From positions 1-34,969 of the forward strand of contig PEAP01000021.1 in assembly GCA_002753665.1 (NCBI GenBank): a stretch of 34,969 nucleotides of DNA, given 5' to 3'. This DNA is from Magnetococcales bacterium DC0425bin3. Lineage in GTDB: Bacteria; Pseudomonadota; Magnetococcia; Magnetococcales; DC0425bin3. The position numbers and the translations under genes are program-made. Below are positions 6,400 through 15,007 of the stretch, one piece after another. A model generated the notes under the pieces. It made no database searches. It was not told the origin of the DNA and worked only from the letters and a program-made list of their open reading frames with translations. How positions within the stretch are numbered: position 1 is the first letter of the stretch; every line of letters starts with the position of its first letter.

Positions 6400-9165
6400 T
6401 CAGACCTTGCGGATGCGCACCGTGAATTCCTGGGAGCGGAAACCCGCCACCACCGGTTCGACCATGTAGGGAATCAATTTGTTGGAGGCGGTGCCCAAAC
6501 CGTAGCTGAGGTGCAGCGCCTTGTTCTCCACCCCGAAGGAGGAATGCAGGAAGATCGCATCCGGATGGAGCTGCCGGGTGACATAGGCCTTGCCGCTGGC
6601 TTCCTGGCCGGACAGCGTGTTGGTCACCAGGATGGCATCGCCGCTGGCGATGCCCAGCGGGCCGGCCCGGTCCGGGTGGATCCAGATGCCGGTGTAGATG
6701 TCCTTCTTGAAGCGGTTGATGGCCGCCAGCACCGGATTGTTGCTGTTGGTGGAGCCGTAGGAGATGGTCGGGGTCTTGCCGTAGGTGAAGTAGAACTCGT
6801 CCGGCTTCAGGGGGTCGGCCATGCTGGCCTCGGCGCGGCATTCGGCGGCGATGGGGGCGGCCAGCACGTTGAAGGACGACCCCTTGCCGCCCATCTGCTG
6901 CAGCCAGACGAACAGGGAACCGAAAAACTCCAGCCGGCCGCTGGTGGTGGGCAGGGCCATCTTGCGGGGCATGGCATGCTGCTTGAGCAGCTCGTCGGCC
7001 GGGATTTCGGGATAGATCCCCTGCCGGCTCAGGCCATCGTGCAATTTCTGCACGGAGACATGGATCCGCTTGGCGGTATCCTCCATTGCCACATCCCGGC
7101 AGGCCTTGGAGAAGGGGCTGTTGGCGCCCTCGGCCTGATATTTTTTGTAGGCCTCCCAGGTCCGCTGGTGGGGAATCCCGCTCAGGGCCTCCAGCATGTT
7201 CAGGAACGGCTCGTGGGTGCCGCTGATGATCTGGGACAGCCGCAACAGGATGTCCGGCGTCTCCAGGGTGTCGTAGAGGGGATCGATGGCCTTGAACCGG
7301 GTGGTCAGGGTCAGATCGTGGTTGACGCCGTTGCCGTAGATGGTCGGCTCGTTGCGTTCCAGGTAGGTGGGGTTGGGCAGCACCACGTCGGCGTAGGGGA
7401 TGGTGTCCGAGGGCAGCACGTCGATGGCGATCACCAGCTCCACGTTCTTGTGGGTGAGGATCCCCTTCCAGTGGGTGTCCGGATAGTAATGGCGCACCGG
7501 ATTGGCGGCGTTGATGACGATGGCCCGGGTCAGATAGGGTTGGCCGTCATACATCAGTTCGCCGTTGACCGACTCCTTCATGCCGGTATCGGCCAGGGCC
7601 GGCACCGCCACGCCGGGGCGGCCGGCGGCGCGCTCCTGGGCCGCGAAGGCGAAGGCCCAGGCCGGCTTGCCGTGGGGAAAGGTCTTGCCGTTGGACAGGG
7701 CCTTGATCAGCTCGCCGACGAACGGCACCCCGGCCATGCTGGTCATCAGGGGACCGGGGCTGTGGCCCTCCTGCTGGGATTTCAGCCAATGGGCCACCTT
7801 GTGGTGGTATTCGCCGCTCATGATCCAGCCGCCGCGGCGGTCGATGCCGCCCACCAGCGCCTGCACCATGGCCTGCACCCGGCGCAGCATGTTGATATTG
7901 GTATAGCGCGCCCCGTGCCAGCCCGGATCGACGATGGGCCGGCCGGCGGTGGCGAACTCCCGGGCGATGCGGCGGATGGTGTAGGAAGACACGCCGGTGG
8001 TGCGCTCCGCCCAGTCGGGGGAGTTGGCGGCGATCTCGTCCCATTGGGCCTGGAAGACCGTCTTGACCGGTTTGTTCTGCCACTCCAGGCCTTCCGGGGC
8101 ATGGAGGGCCGGATGGACCGGGGCGCCGTCGGCGTCGGTGCCGTTGTCGTTGGTGAAGGCGGGCAGGGGGACGATCTTGTGATCATGCTCGGTGACCACC
8201 AGGGGATGGCCCTGGGCGTCCATCGCCAGTTGCCACTGACCGTCGTCACCGCGGCGCACCAGGAACGGCATGTTGGTGTGGCGCTTCAGGAACGGTTCGT
8301 CGTACAGCTTTTCCTCCAGGATGACGTGCATCATGGCGACCATGAAGTCCAGGTCGGTGCCCGGACGGATCATGATCCATTCGTCGGCCTTGGCGGCGGT
8401 TTCCGACAGACGGGTATCCAGGGCCACCACCCGGGCGCCCTTCTTGCGGCCCGCCGCGAAGCGCACCATGCGCGAGGTGGACACCGCGCCGATGGAGGCG
8501 TTGTTGGCGACGAACAGGATATAGTTGGCGTTGTCGTAGTCCGGCAGCACTTCGTCGTGGATGTTGAAGTTGCCGGTGACCGAATCGGTGCCCAGATGGC
8601 CCGAGGCCACGCAATGCTGCATGGGGGAGGCGACGATGTTGGGCACCCCGTTGGACAGGGCGAAGGGCACCGCCCAGTACATGTAGAACACGCAGGAGGT
8701 CCAGCCGCCCACCATGGTCCATTCCCAGGGCTGGATCTTGGTGTCCCGGGATTTCTGGGCGATGTACTCCCAGGCCTCCTCCCAGGTGGCGGCGCGGAAG
8801 CGGCCCTCGCCCCGTTGGCTGCCCTCCACCCGGATCAGCGGGGTCTTGATGCGGTCCGGATCGTACACCTGCCGCACCCCGGCCTGACCCCGGGCGCACA
8901 TCTTGCCGCGGTTGAGGGTGGAGTGGGGATTTCCTTCCAGCTTGACGATGCGCTGTTCACCGTTTTCCGTGCGGGTGGTCACCTGGATGTTGCAGAGGGA
9001 CGAGCAGAAGTTGCAGATGCTGTAGACCTGTTCCTCGGCGGCCCCCTCCCGGGCTTCGGCTCCCGGCATCCAGGAGCCGGCCTGGAGCAGCGTCGCCCCC
9101 AAGGCGGCCCCGCCGCCGGTCTTCATGAAACCGCGTCGGGTCAATTGCGGAAATCCCCAGGACAT
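6400..9165 (-). CDS. Tat-exported molybdopterin oxidoreductase (DMSO reductase family, Psr/Phs/Ttr-like)
   Basis: A 921-residue catalytic subunit. It starts with a twin-arginine signal (TRRGFMK, R10-R11, hydrophobic stretch, likely cleavage after AEA at 36-38). A [4Fe-4S] site follows (C51, C54, C58, C90), then the molybdopterin-binding domains. C185 in PMQHC is the probable molybdenum ligand, placing it with the cysteine-ligated polysulfide/thiosulfate/tetrathionate/arsenic group. The frame stays open to 9285, but ATG at 9165 has a strong GGAGGA site five bases before it and gives the Tat signal at the proper distance. The substrate is unknown: a sulfur oxyanion, polysulfide, arsenic or selenium compound are all possible. 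It heads an operon of six or seven genes under a likely sigma-54 promoter. Confidence 0.93.
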   Translation of the reverse strand: MSWGFPQLTRRGFMKTGGGAALGATLLQAGSWMPGAEAREGAAEEQVYSICNFCSSLCNIQVTTRTENGEQRIVKLEGNPHSTLNRGKMCARGQAGVRQVYDPDRIKTPLIRVEGSQRGEGRFRAATWEEAWEYIAQKSRDTKIQPWEWTMVGGWTSCVFYMYWAVPFALSNGVPNIVASPMQHCVASGHLGTDSVTGNFNIHDEVLPDYDNANYILFVANNASIGAVSTSRMVRFAAGRKKGARVVALDTRLSETAAKADEWIMIRPGTDLDFMVAMMHVILEEKLYDEPFLKRHTNMPFLVRRGDDGQWQLAMDAQGHPLVVTEHDHKIVPLPAFTNDNGTDADGAPVHPALHAPEGLEWQNKPVKTVFQAQWDEIAANSPDWAERTTGVSSYTIRRIAREFATAGRPIVDPGWHGARYTNINMLRRVQAMVQALVGGIDRRGGWIMSGEYHHKVAHWLKSQQEGHSPGPLMTSMAGVPFVGELIKALSNGKTFPHGKPAWAFAFAAQERAAGRPGVAVPALADTGMKESVNGELMYDGQPYLTRAIVINAANPVRHYYPDTHWKGILTHKNVELVIAIDVLPSDTIPYADVVLPNPTYLERNEPTIYGNGVNHDLTLTTRFKAIDPLYDTLETPDILLRLSQIISGTHEPFLNMLEALSGIPHQRTWEAYKKYQAEGANSPFSKACRDVAMEDTAKRIHVSVQKLHDGLSRQGIYPEIPADELLKQHAMPRKMALPTTSGRLEFFGSLFVWLQQMGGKGSSFNVLAAPIAAECRAEASMADPLKPDEFYFTYGKTPTISYGSTNSNNPVLAAINRFKKDIYTGIWIHPDRAGPLGIASGDAILVTNTLSGQEASGKAYVTRQLHPDAIFLHSSFGVENKALHLSYGLGTASNKLIPYMVEPVVAGFRSQEFTVRIRKV

Positions 9166-9263
9166 GCGCTTCCTCCTAGATTGATGGTGGAGAACCGATC
9201 TCCGGGACGGGGTGCGGGGGAGAAGACGGTTCGCACCCCAGGTCCAGTCTGAAAACTCCCAAG

Positions 9264-9279
9264 GGCAACAATCGCACCA
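9264..9279 (-). promoter_or_regulatory. Sigma-54 (-24/-12) promoter for the molybdoenzyme operon
   Basis: On the minus strand the bases read TGGTGCGATTGTTGCC. The invariant GG (9278-9277) and GC (9266-9265) are exactly ten bases apart, as in the TGGCACG-N4-TTGCW consensus. Transcription would start near 9253, leaving about 88 bases of leader before the ATG at 9165. A sigma-54 activator gene is divergently placed next door, which supports the call. Confidence 0.7.
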
Positions 9280-9313
9280 ATCCATGAAATCCGCTTGACA
9301 TGTCCGGGGGATT

Positions 9314-9450
9314 GTTGTTCAACAACATGTTTTATAACAGAAAAAAAATCAAAAAATAATTTGATGGGAGCATGAATTTTGATGATGCACTGCAAAAACC
9401 CCGCCCCGGTTTTGCAATGTTGGCAGACAAATGGGCGATTTTTTGCCAAT
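9314..9450. promoter_or_regulatory. Candidate activator and IHF sites between the sigma-54 promoter and the activator gene
   Basis: Three elements stand out. A perfect palindrome has GTTGTT at 9314-9319 and AACAAC at 9321-9326. An A/T-rich stretch includes AATCAA at 9347-9352, one mismatch from the IHF consensus, within 9347-9359. An inverted pair has TTGGCA at 9420-9425 and TGCCAA at 9444-9449, about 155 bases from the promoter. This order (promoter, bend site, upstream activator site) is the usual layout at sigma-54 promoters. The assignment of each site is inference. Confidence 0.45.
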
Positions 9451-9519
9451 ATTGACAAAACGTCCCGGCCCGCCGGCCGGTGGATCCCCAATCGCTCAGC
9501 CTCGCCGGAGAGACCGACC

Positions 9520-10851
9520 ATGTCCGCTGCCGCCAGTCTCGCATCCCCCGCGCTGGAATTTTCCCATCTGCTGGACAGCTTTCATGTCCCCACCATTCTG
9601 GTGGATGCCGAGTTCCGCATCCAGGCCAGCAACCAGGCCTACCGGGACACCTTCGGCCAGGACATCACCCCGGGCCGGCATCATTGTTACGAGATTTCCC
9701 ATTCCTACCGGAAGCCCTGCGACGAGGAGGGGGAGTCCTGTCCCCTGCGGCAGTGCCTGGGCAGCGGCCAACGGCAGCGGGTGATGCATGTGCATCAATC
9801 GCCGGAGGGTCCGGAGTTCGTGGACGTGGAGCTGCGTCCCATTCCCAATACCCTGGGCAGCCCGCGGTTCTTCCTCGAAATTCTCACCCCCATCCGGGTG
9901 GCCAGCGCGGTGCCGACCGCCTCGGGGATGGTGGGGGTGTCGCCGGCCTTTCGGGACATGCTGGATCAGGTGCGGCGGGTGGCCCCCAGTCGCACCGCGG
10001 TGTTGTTGACCGGGGAGTCGGGCACCGGCAAGGAGGTGGTGGCCCGGGCCATCCACGACTCCAGCCCGCGCAGCAATGGTCCCTTCGTGCCGGTGGAATG
10101 TTCGGGCCTGACGGAAAGCCTGTTCGAAACCGAGCTGTTCGGGCACGAACGCGGCGCCTTCACCGGCGCCCACGAAAAGAAGACCGGCCTGGTGGAGCTG
10201 GCCCACCACGGCACCCTGTTTCTTGACGAAATCGGCGATGTGCCCCTGACCTTGCAGGTCAAGCTGCTGCGGCTGCTGGAAACCAACACCTTCCGCAAGG
10301 TGGGGGGGGTATCGCCCCTGCATTCGGACTTTCGCCTGGTGTGCGCCACCAACCGCGACCTCCAGGAGATGTTGGAGCATGGCCTGTTCCGGCTGGATCT
10401 CTATTATCGCATCAGCGTTTTTCCCATCCGCCTGCCCCCCCTGCGCCAGCGCAAGGAGGACCTGCCCATGCTGGTGGATTCCCTGCTGCGCCGGATGGAG
10501 GAGGACCGCTCCATCGGGATTTCCGAAGAGGCCCTGACCTGCCTGTCCCGGTATGGGTTCCCGGGCAACATCCGGGAGCTGCACAACATCCTGGAACGGG
10601 CCTGCCTGCTGTTGGATGGCGATACCATTCAGCCGGACAACCTGCCCGACATCTGCGTCATCCCCCAGGAACAGTCCGCCGGCGAGCCCATCCTGTTCCC
10701 CCATGACAGGATTTTGCCCATGGAGGAGGTGGAGCGGCAATATTTGCGCCATGCCCTGGATATCGGCCCGGCGGACAAGGCCGAACTGGCCGGGCTTCTG
10801 GGCATGAGTCAGCGGACATTGTATCGCAAAATCAAAGAGTTGAACCTATGA
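9520..10851 (+). CDS. Sigma-54-dependent transcriptional activator with cysteine-bearing PAS domain
   Basis: A 443-residue enhancer-binding protein. An N-terminal PAS domain (about 12-125) contains four cysteines, C56, C67, C74 and C79, within [14 protein letters not shown] and ESCPLRQC. The AAA+ domain has Walker A GESGTGKE at 165-172 and the sigma-54 contact loop GAFTGA at 202-207. A Fis-type helix-turn-helix closes the protein ([19 protein letters not shown]). ATG at 9520 is chosen over the longer frame from 9379: it follows GGAG at the right distance and starts just before the PAS domain. It is divergent from the molybdoenzyme operon, which has a sigma-54 promoter, so it probably controls it. 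The cysteine cluster may bind a metal, iron-sulfur or sulfur signal (inference). Confidence 0.93.
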   Translation: MSAAASLASPALEFSHLLDSFHVPTILVDAEFRIQASNQAYRDTFGQDITPGRHHCYEISHSYRKPCDEEGESCPLRQCLGSGQRQRVMHVHQSPEGPEFVDVELRPIPNTLGSPRFFLEILTPIRVASAVPTASGMVGVSPAFRDMLDQVRRVAPSRTAVLLTGESGTGKEVVARAIHDSSPRSNGPFVPVECSGLTESLFETELFGHERGAFTGAHEKKTGLVELAHHGTLFLDEIGDVPLTLQVKLLRLLETNTFRKVGGVSPLHSDFRLVCATNRDLQEMLEHGLFRLDLYYRISVFPIRLPPLRQRKEDLPMLVDSLLRRMEEDRSIGISEEALTCLSRYGFPGNIRELHNILERACLLLDGDTIQPDNLPDICVIPQEQSAGEPILFPHDRILPMEEVERQYLRHALDIGPADKAELAGLLGMSQRTLYRKIKELNL

Positions 10852-11321
10852 TTCGTTTCCGAACCCCGAATAATTTTCAAAGTTGGTCCTGATCTTGCTT
10901 ACTATTCGGCATGGAAAATTTATATTTCAAAATGTCAACAATCGGCCGATGCTCCAAAATGGCTTCGGGACGCGCCGAATCCACCAGAAACGGCTGGTAA
11001 ATCTGTAACGGATTGTCTCAAACGTCGGAACGGTTGGCGGATTTTTACAAAAAAGTGATTGAAAAGGCAGAATAATTGACTATATTAAGGACGTGCTGTT
11101 ATTGATATCGGTAAATATAACTTTGCCAAATACGTCAGAATCGGGTTTGCCAAATATGCCAAAGGCAGCCTCCCGGGAGAACCTCTGGGGGTGGGAAATC
11201 CAAGGCAAAGAACGACCCGCCCTTGTGGTTCGAGGACGGTGGAGCGGGAAGCAGCGTTGACCGGCGACGGGCAACGATCACCATCGAAAAAGAGCAGTGC
11301 AACGCAGCGAGGAGAACGACC
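10852..11321. other. 470-base intergenic region with TTTGCCAAATA repeats
   Basis: No credible gene is visible here. The stretch is more A/T-rich than its surroundings. It contains two exact copies of TTTGCCAAATA (11122-11132 and 11146-11156) and a further TATGCCAAAGG (11155-11165), all in the same direction, upstream of the 48-residue membrane peptide gene. The bases TTTGCCAATATTGACA at 9443-9457, beside the sigma-54 activator gene, resemble them. A TTGACT at about 11077 could be a -35 element, but no good -10 follows. I read the repeats as regulator binding sites. Confidence 0.4.
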
Positions 11322-11468
11322 ATGACCGCAACCCACAATGATGTCCATGTCAACATGCATGAACTGGCCGAGAGCGCCGCCTTCGTGGTGGTGCTGCTGT
11401 GCCTGTTGGCAGCCATCACTCCGGCCCTGCCCTGGGCGATTCAGAGCGTGATTTCCGTCCTGATGTAA
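11322..11468 (+). CDS. 48-residue single-span membrane peptide
   Basis: The peptide starts MTATHNDVHVNMHELAESAA, then has one hydrophobic helix of about 18-20 residues (FVVVLLCLLAAITPALPWAI), and ends IQSVISVLM. ATG at 11322 is chosen because GAGGAG lies just upstream; the frame is open further back but that part looks non-coding. A small single-span protein of this kind could be an accessory subunit of a membrane complex. I do not recognise the family. It lies downstream of the sigma-54 activator and is followed by a hairpin terminator, so it forms its own unit. Confidence 0.65.
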   Translation: MTATHNDVHVNMHELAESAAFVVVLLCLLAAITPALPWAIQSVISVLM

Positions 11469-11473
11469 CTTTC

Positions 11474-11535
11474 ATGGATGGGTGAAGCCTCCCTCCACCC
11501 TCCACCGATGGAAGTCGCTCCGCGACTTCCACGGT
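11474..11535 (+). repeat. Dispersed intergenic repeat, copy A (reference copy)
   Basis: The best copy of the family. The core is AAGCCTCCCTCCACCC followed by TCCACCGATG. A long hairpin follows at 11504-11535: GGAAGTCGC (11510-11518) and GCGACTTCC (11522-11530) around TCC, extended by ACCG at 11504-11507 with CGGT at 11532-11535 after a one-base bulge. Copies B, C and D share the same plan with altered stem bases. Confidence 0.8.
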
Positions 11536-11568
11536 AATCTCGGGTGGTTGGCAGGAAAGCTGGGAACA

Positions 11569-11589
11569 GGGGGGCCTTCGAGGCCCCCC
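11569..11589 (+). terminator. Hairpin terminator after the membrane peptide gene
   Basis: A perfect nine-base stem, GGGGGGCCT (11569-11577) and AGGCCCCCC (11581-11589), encloses TCG. It is followed by TGCTGTTT rather than a clean T-run. It lies between the 48-residue gene and the convergent transporter gene, so it may serve both strands. Confidence 0.6.
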
Positions 11590-11662
11590 TGCTGTTTATG
11601 CGCCAGACCTGATCCCCTCTCCCCATGGGGAGAGGGGACGGCCCCCTGTCGATCCGTCTGGA

Positions 11663-13660
11663 TCAAAACACCAGATTCAACATCACCATCATCACCACCA
11701 GAAAGAGCAGGGTCATGATGCCGCCGGCGCGCATGAAATCGGCCACCCGGTAGCCGGCGGGTCCCATGATCAGGGCGTTGACCTGGTGGGTGGGAATGAG
11801 GAAGGAGTTGGAGGTGGCGATGGCCACGGTGAGGGCGAAGAGCGCCGGGTCGCCCCCCGCCGCCACGGCGATGTTCACCGCCAGGGGCACCAACAGCACG
11901 GTGGCCCCGACGTTGGACATCACCAGGGTGAAGGCGGTGGCCAGCACCGCCACCGCCAATTGCAGAATCCAGGTGGGGGGAGTCCCCAGGGCGGCCAGAA
12001 CCTGGTGGGCGATCCAGGCAGCGGTGCCGGTGCTTTCCACGGCCACACCCAGGGGAATCAGGCTGGCCAGCAGGAAGACGGACTTCCAGCTCACCACCTT
12101 GTAGGCCTCCTCGATGGTGAGAACGCCGGAGAGGATCATGCCCAGGGCGCCGAAGAACAGAGCGATGGCGAGGCGGATGTCGGTGAACAACACCATGAAC
12201 AGGGCCAGGCCGAAGAACACCCCAGCCCAGCCCACCTTCTGGGGCCGCAGCTCCTCGTGGGGATATTCGGTGGTCACCACCACGAAGTTGCGGTCGGTTT
12301 CCAGACGGGCCAGGGCATCCCAGGTGGTATGCACCACCAGAGTGTCGCCGGCGGCCAGGGGCATGTCGCGCACCCCCTCGCCCTCCCGGAGGGTCTTGCC
12401 TCCCCGGTGCAGGGCCACCAGGGCGATGCCGTAGATCTTGCGCATCCAGACGTCCCTGGCGCTTTTGCCGATCAGCTTGGAACCAGGAGGAATGACCACC
12501 TCGGCGATTCCCGATTTGTTCGAGGCCAGCACTTCGTTCAGGGTCTCCAGTTCCCGGCGTTGCGCAAGCTGGTACTTCCGGACAAACTTCTGCAGATTCT
12601 CGGGAGAGCCCAGGACCCCCACCAGGGTTCCAGAATCGAAGGCGGTATCCCGGTCCAGGCTGCCTGGGCCGACCTTGATGGCGCCATGACCGTGAACCGA
12701 GACGATGATGCGGATTTTTTCCTGGGACTCCACATCATCCAGCCGTTTGCCCACCAGCGGGCTGCCGGCGGGGACTTCCATCTCCGCCAATTCGTAGTCC
12801 ACGCCGTAGACATCCCGGAAATAGCCCATGGTGTCGGAGCCCGTGGCGGGATCGTCCTTGCGGGTGGAGCCGGGCAGAACCAGGCCGCCGGCCAGCACGA
12901 AATAGAGGATGCCGGTGGCCACCAGGGCCAGCCCCACGGGAGTGACCGAGAAGAGGCTCCAGGCTTCCATCTGATGTTGCGGGGGCAGGGCCTTGTTGGA
13001 GGTCAGGATGAGGTCATTGAGCAGGATCAACGGGCTGGAGCCCACCATGGTGCAAGTGCCGCCCAGGATGGCGCAGAATCCCATGGGCATCAGCAACCGA
13101 GACATGGGCAGTCCGGCCCGGGCGGAGATGCGGCTGACCACCGGCAGGAACAAGGCCGCCGCGCCGATGTTCTGCATGAAGCTGGAGATGAATCCCACGG
13201 TGCCCGAGATGATGGGAATGACCCGTTTTTCGCTGGTGCCGCCGATCTTGAGGATCACCCCGGCCACCTTGGACATGATGCCGGTCTTGTCCAGCCCGGC
13301 GCCGATGATCATCACCGCGATGATGGAGGTGACGGCGTTGCTGGAGAACCCTGAAAACAGCTGGGTGTCGGGCACCAGCCCTTTCTCCAGCCCCATGAGG
13401 GGAGCCAGCAGGCCGGTCATGCCCAGCAGGACCATGATGGTCACCGCGGCCACGTCCACCCCCACTACTTCGAAGGCGAACAGATACATGGTCAGCAGCA
13501 GGATGGCCATCACCCAGGCCACTTCCACGGAGGGGACCACCTGGGACAGCCAGGCGGCCGCCAGGCCGAACACCAGGGCGCCGACGATTTGTTTGACGTG
13601 CCGTTTCCGCTCCGAGTCATCGGGGCCGACGGCGGCTGCGACAGCTTTTTCTTTGGACAT
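11663..13660 (-). CDS. SLC13/DASS-type anion transporter with two TrkA-C domains
   Basis: A 665-residue membrane protein. The two halves of the SLC13 transporter fold (about 30-270 and 490-665) flank two cytosolic TrkA-C (RCK-C) domains. The domains show as VPAGSPLVGKRLDDVESQ... and VIPPGSKLIGKSARDVWMRK. Conserved transporter segments include SFMQNIGAAALFLPV and VMSNVGATVLLVPLAVN, equivalent to the family's SNT motifs. Such proteins carry sulfate, dicarboxylates or related anions with sodium. ATG at 13660 is preferred to the longer frame, which reads through repeats B and C. It is divergent from the LysR gene at 13952, which is a likely regulator. The substrate is not decidable from sequence alone. 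Confidence 0.92.
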   Translation of the reverse strand: MSKEKAVAAAVGPDDSERKRHVKQIVGALVFGLAAAWLSQVVPSVEVAWVMAILLLTMYLFAFEVVGVDVAAVTIMVLLGMTGLLAPLMGLEKGLVPDTQLFSGFSSNAVTSIIAVMIIGAGLDKTGIMSKVAGVILKIGGTSEKRVIPIISGTVGFISSFMQNIGAAALFLPVVSRISARAGLPMSRLLMPMGFCAILGGTCTMVGSSPLILLNDLILTSNKALPPQHQMEAWSLFSVTPVGLALVATGILYFVLAGGLVLPGSTRKDDPATGSDTMGYFRDVYGVDYELAEMEVPAGSPLVGKRLDDVESQEKIRIIVSVHGHGAIKVGPGSLDRDTAFDSGTLVGVLGSPENLQKFVRKYQLAQRRELETLNEVLASNKSGIAEVVIPPGSKLIGKSARDVWMRKIYGIALVALHRGGKTLREGEGVRDMPLAAGDTLVVHTTWDALARLETDRNFVVVTTEYPHEELRPQKVGWAGVFFGLALFMVLFTDIRLAIALFFGALGMILSGVLTIEEAYKVVSWKSVFLLASLIPLGVAVESTGTAAWIAHQVLAALGTPPTWILQLAVAVLATAFTLVMSNVGATVLLVPLAVNIAVAAGGDPALFALTVAIATSNSFLIPTHQVNALIMGPAGYRVADFMRAGGIMTLLFLVVMMVMLNLVF

Positions 13661-13712
13661 GGAAGATCCTCGATCCGGTGGCGGCCTTCCCAAAGCCTGG
13701 TTGACTTTGATG

Positions 13713-13772
13713 GCTGGGGGAGGCCTCCCTCCACCCTCCACCAAATGAAAGCCGCTTTTCGGCTTCCACGGT
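13713..13772 (+). repeat. Dispersed intergenic repeat, copy B
   Basis: It shares GAGGCCTCCCTCCACCC and TCCACC with copy A. Its hairpin uses different bases: AAGCCG (13749-13754) pairs with CGGCTT (13760-13765) around CTTTT, and CCACGGTAA follows as in copy A. The stem changes on both sides together, so pairing is kept. It lies just upstream of the transporter gene. Confidence 0.75.
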
Positions 13773-13840
13773 AAAGGAAGACCAAGAAAATTATTCCATT
13801 CAGGAATGTCTCCGGGATGCCACCCTGAATGAATGATTGG

Positions 13841-13896
13841 TGAAAAGCACTCCTCCACTCTTCACCGATGCAGGTCGCCCCGCGACTTTCATCGGA
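13841..13896 (+). repeat. Dispersed intergenic repeat, copy C
   Basis: A diverged copy with AGCACTCCTCCACTC and TTCACCGATG in place of the usual core. A 14-pair stem (13865-13895) with one wobble and one mismatch joins CCGATG and CATCGG at its base and GGTCGC with GCGACT at its tip, around CCC. It lies about 55 bases before the LysR gene start. Confidence 0.7.
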
Positions 13897-13951
13897 AAAT
13901 TTCCTTATCATGGGCCGTTACCGTTTTTCAGACAAATGAAACAGAGGATCA

Positions 13952-14872
13952 ATGTATTCCTCACTGGAATATTCAAAATTGCCGGAAATCGGCAGCCTGG
14001 CCGCGCTGCGGGCCGTGGTGGAACGCGGGGGGGTCAGCGAGGCGGCCAAGGTGCTGGGAATCGGTCAGCCCGGAGTGACCAAACGGTTGCGGGGATTGGA
14101 AAAGTGTTATGACCTGCCCCTGCTGCACCGGGTTCGGGGACGGCTGCAACTGACCCAGGCCGGTCAGCAGGTCTATCAACTGGCGGTGCAGATCATGGAT
14201 CGCCATCAGGCCATTCGGGAGGAGTTGGGCAACCTCTCCCGTGGCCTGACCTCCATGCGTCTGGAGGCCACACTGGCCATCGGCGAACACCTGCTGCCGG
14301 ATCTCCTGGTGCGTTTCCAGGAGCTTTATCCTGACTACAAGATCGACAGCCGTCTGGCCTATGGCCGGCAGATCCAGACCCACCTGGTCACCGGGCTGGC
14401 CAACCTGGCTCTGGTGGAAAACGCCCCTGACCATCCAGAGATCCTGGTGCAGAAATATCTGGACGATGAGCTGTGGCTGGTGGTGGGGGCCAACCATCCC
14501 CTGGCCCGGGGAGGGGCTTTGGAGATCGAACAGATTCCCCGCCTGAACTTCGTGCTGCGGGAGCCCCTCTCCGCCATCCGGGAGGACTTGACCAAGGCCC
14601 TGGCCCGCATCGAGGTTCACAAGTTGAACATCGCCATGGAGGTGGGTTCCACCGATGCCATCCTGGAGATTCTCAACCGGGGCCGTCTGGCCAGCTTTTT
14701 GCCCCGCTTCGCCGTGCGGGAACGGGTGGCGGCGGGGACCCTGATGCATCTTCAGGTCAAGGGATTCCACATTCTGCGCACCCTGTGGATCTCCCGCAAC
14801 CGCCAAAACCTGGATCATCCGGTGGTGGAGGCCTTCATCCGCATGCTCCGCCAGGACCGGCAGTCCGGTTGA
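13952..14872 (+). CDS. LysR-type transcriptional regulator
   Basis: A 306-residue protein with the LysR plan. A winged helix-turn-helix sits near residues 15-75 (SLAALRAVVERGGVSEAAKVLGIGQPGVTKRLRGLE) and a periplasmic-binding-fold effector domain from about 100 to 295. ATG at 13952 follows AGAGGAT. It is divergent from the SLC13 transporter gene, 291 bases apart, the usual arrangement for a LysR protein and its target. The effector is probably the transported anion or a product of it (inference). Two repeat elements (B and C) occupy most of the shared promoter region, which is unusual. Confidence 0.93.
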   Translation: MYSSLEYSKLPEIGSLAALRAVVERGGVSEAAKVLGIGQPGVTKRLRGLEKCYDLPLLHRVRGRLQLTQAGQQVYQLAVQIMDRHQAIREELGNLSRGLTSMRLEATLAIGEHLLPDLLVRFQELYPDYKIDSRLAYGRQIQTHLVTGLANLALVENAPDHPEILVQKYLDDELWLVVGANHPLARGGALEIEQIPRLNFVLREPLSAIREDLTKALARIEVHKLNIAMEVGSTDAILEILNRGRLASFLPRFAVRERVAAGTLMHLQVKGFHILRTLWISRNRQNLDHPVVEAFIRMLRQDRQSG

Positions 14873-15007
14873 GCAGCCCCCTGGCCGGACCGGTCCATCG
14901 GCCAGGCTGCCCTGCCAAGCGTTCTGTGGCGATAATGCCCCTGGTCAGCCATCGCCTGGCAGGCGTCCATGCCGCCATCGTCTGGCCCTCCCGCACCCAG
15001 GACGTGC

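Noticed and set aside
4554-6425. Plus-strand open frame opposite the TorD, NrfD and iron-sulfur genes
   Set aside because: Shadow of three well-supported minus-strand genes.
6511-9252. Plus-strand open frame of 913 codons opposite the molybdoenzyme gene
   Set aside because: Composition is G/H/V/D-rich without any domain; the minus-strand gene has a Tat signal, cofactor motifs and a ribosome site.
11170-11215. TGGGAAATCCAAGGC as a sigma-54 promoter for the 48-residue peptide
   Set aside because: Spacing GG-N10-GC fits, but neither half matches the rest of the consensus.
13661-13858. N-terminal extension of the SLC13 transporter to 13858
   Set aside because: The extension is the translation of repeats B and C; ATG at 13660 starts a normal N-terminus.
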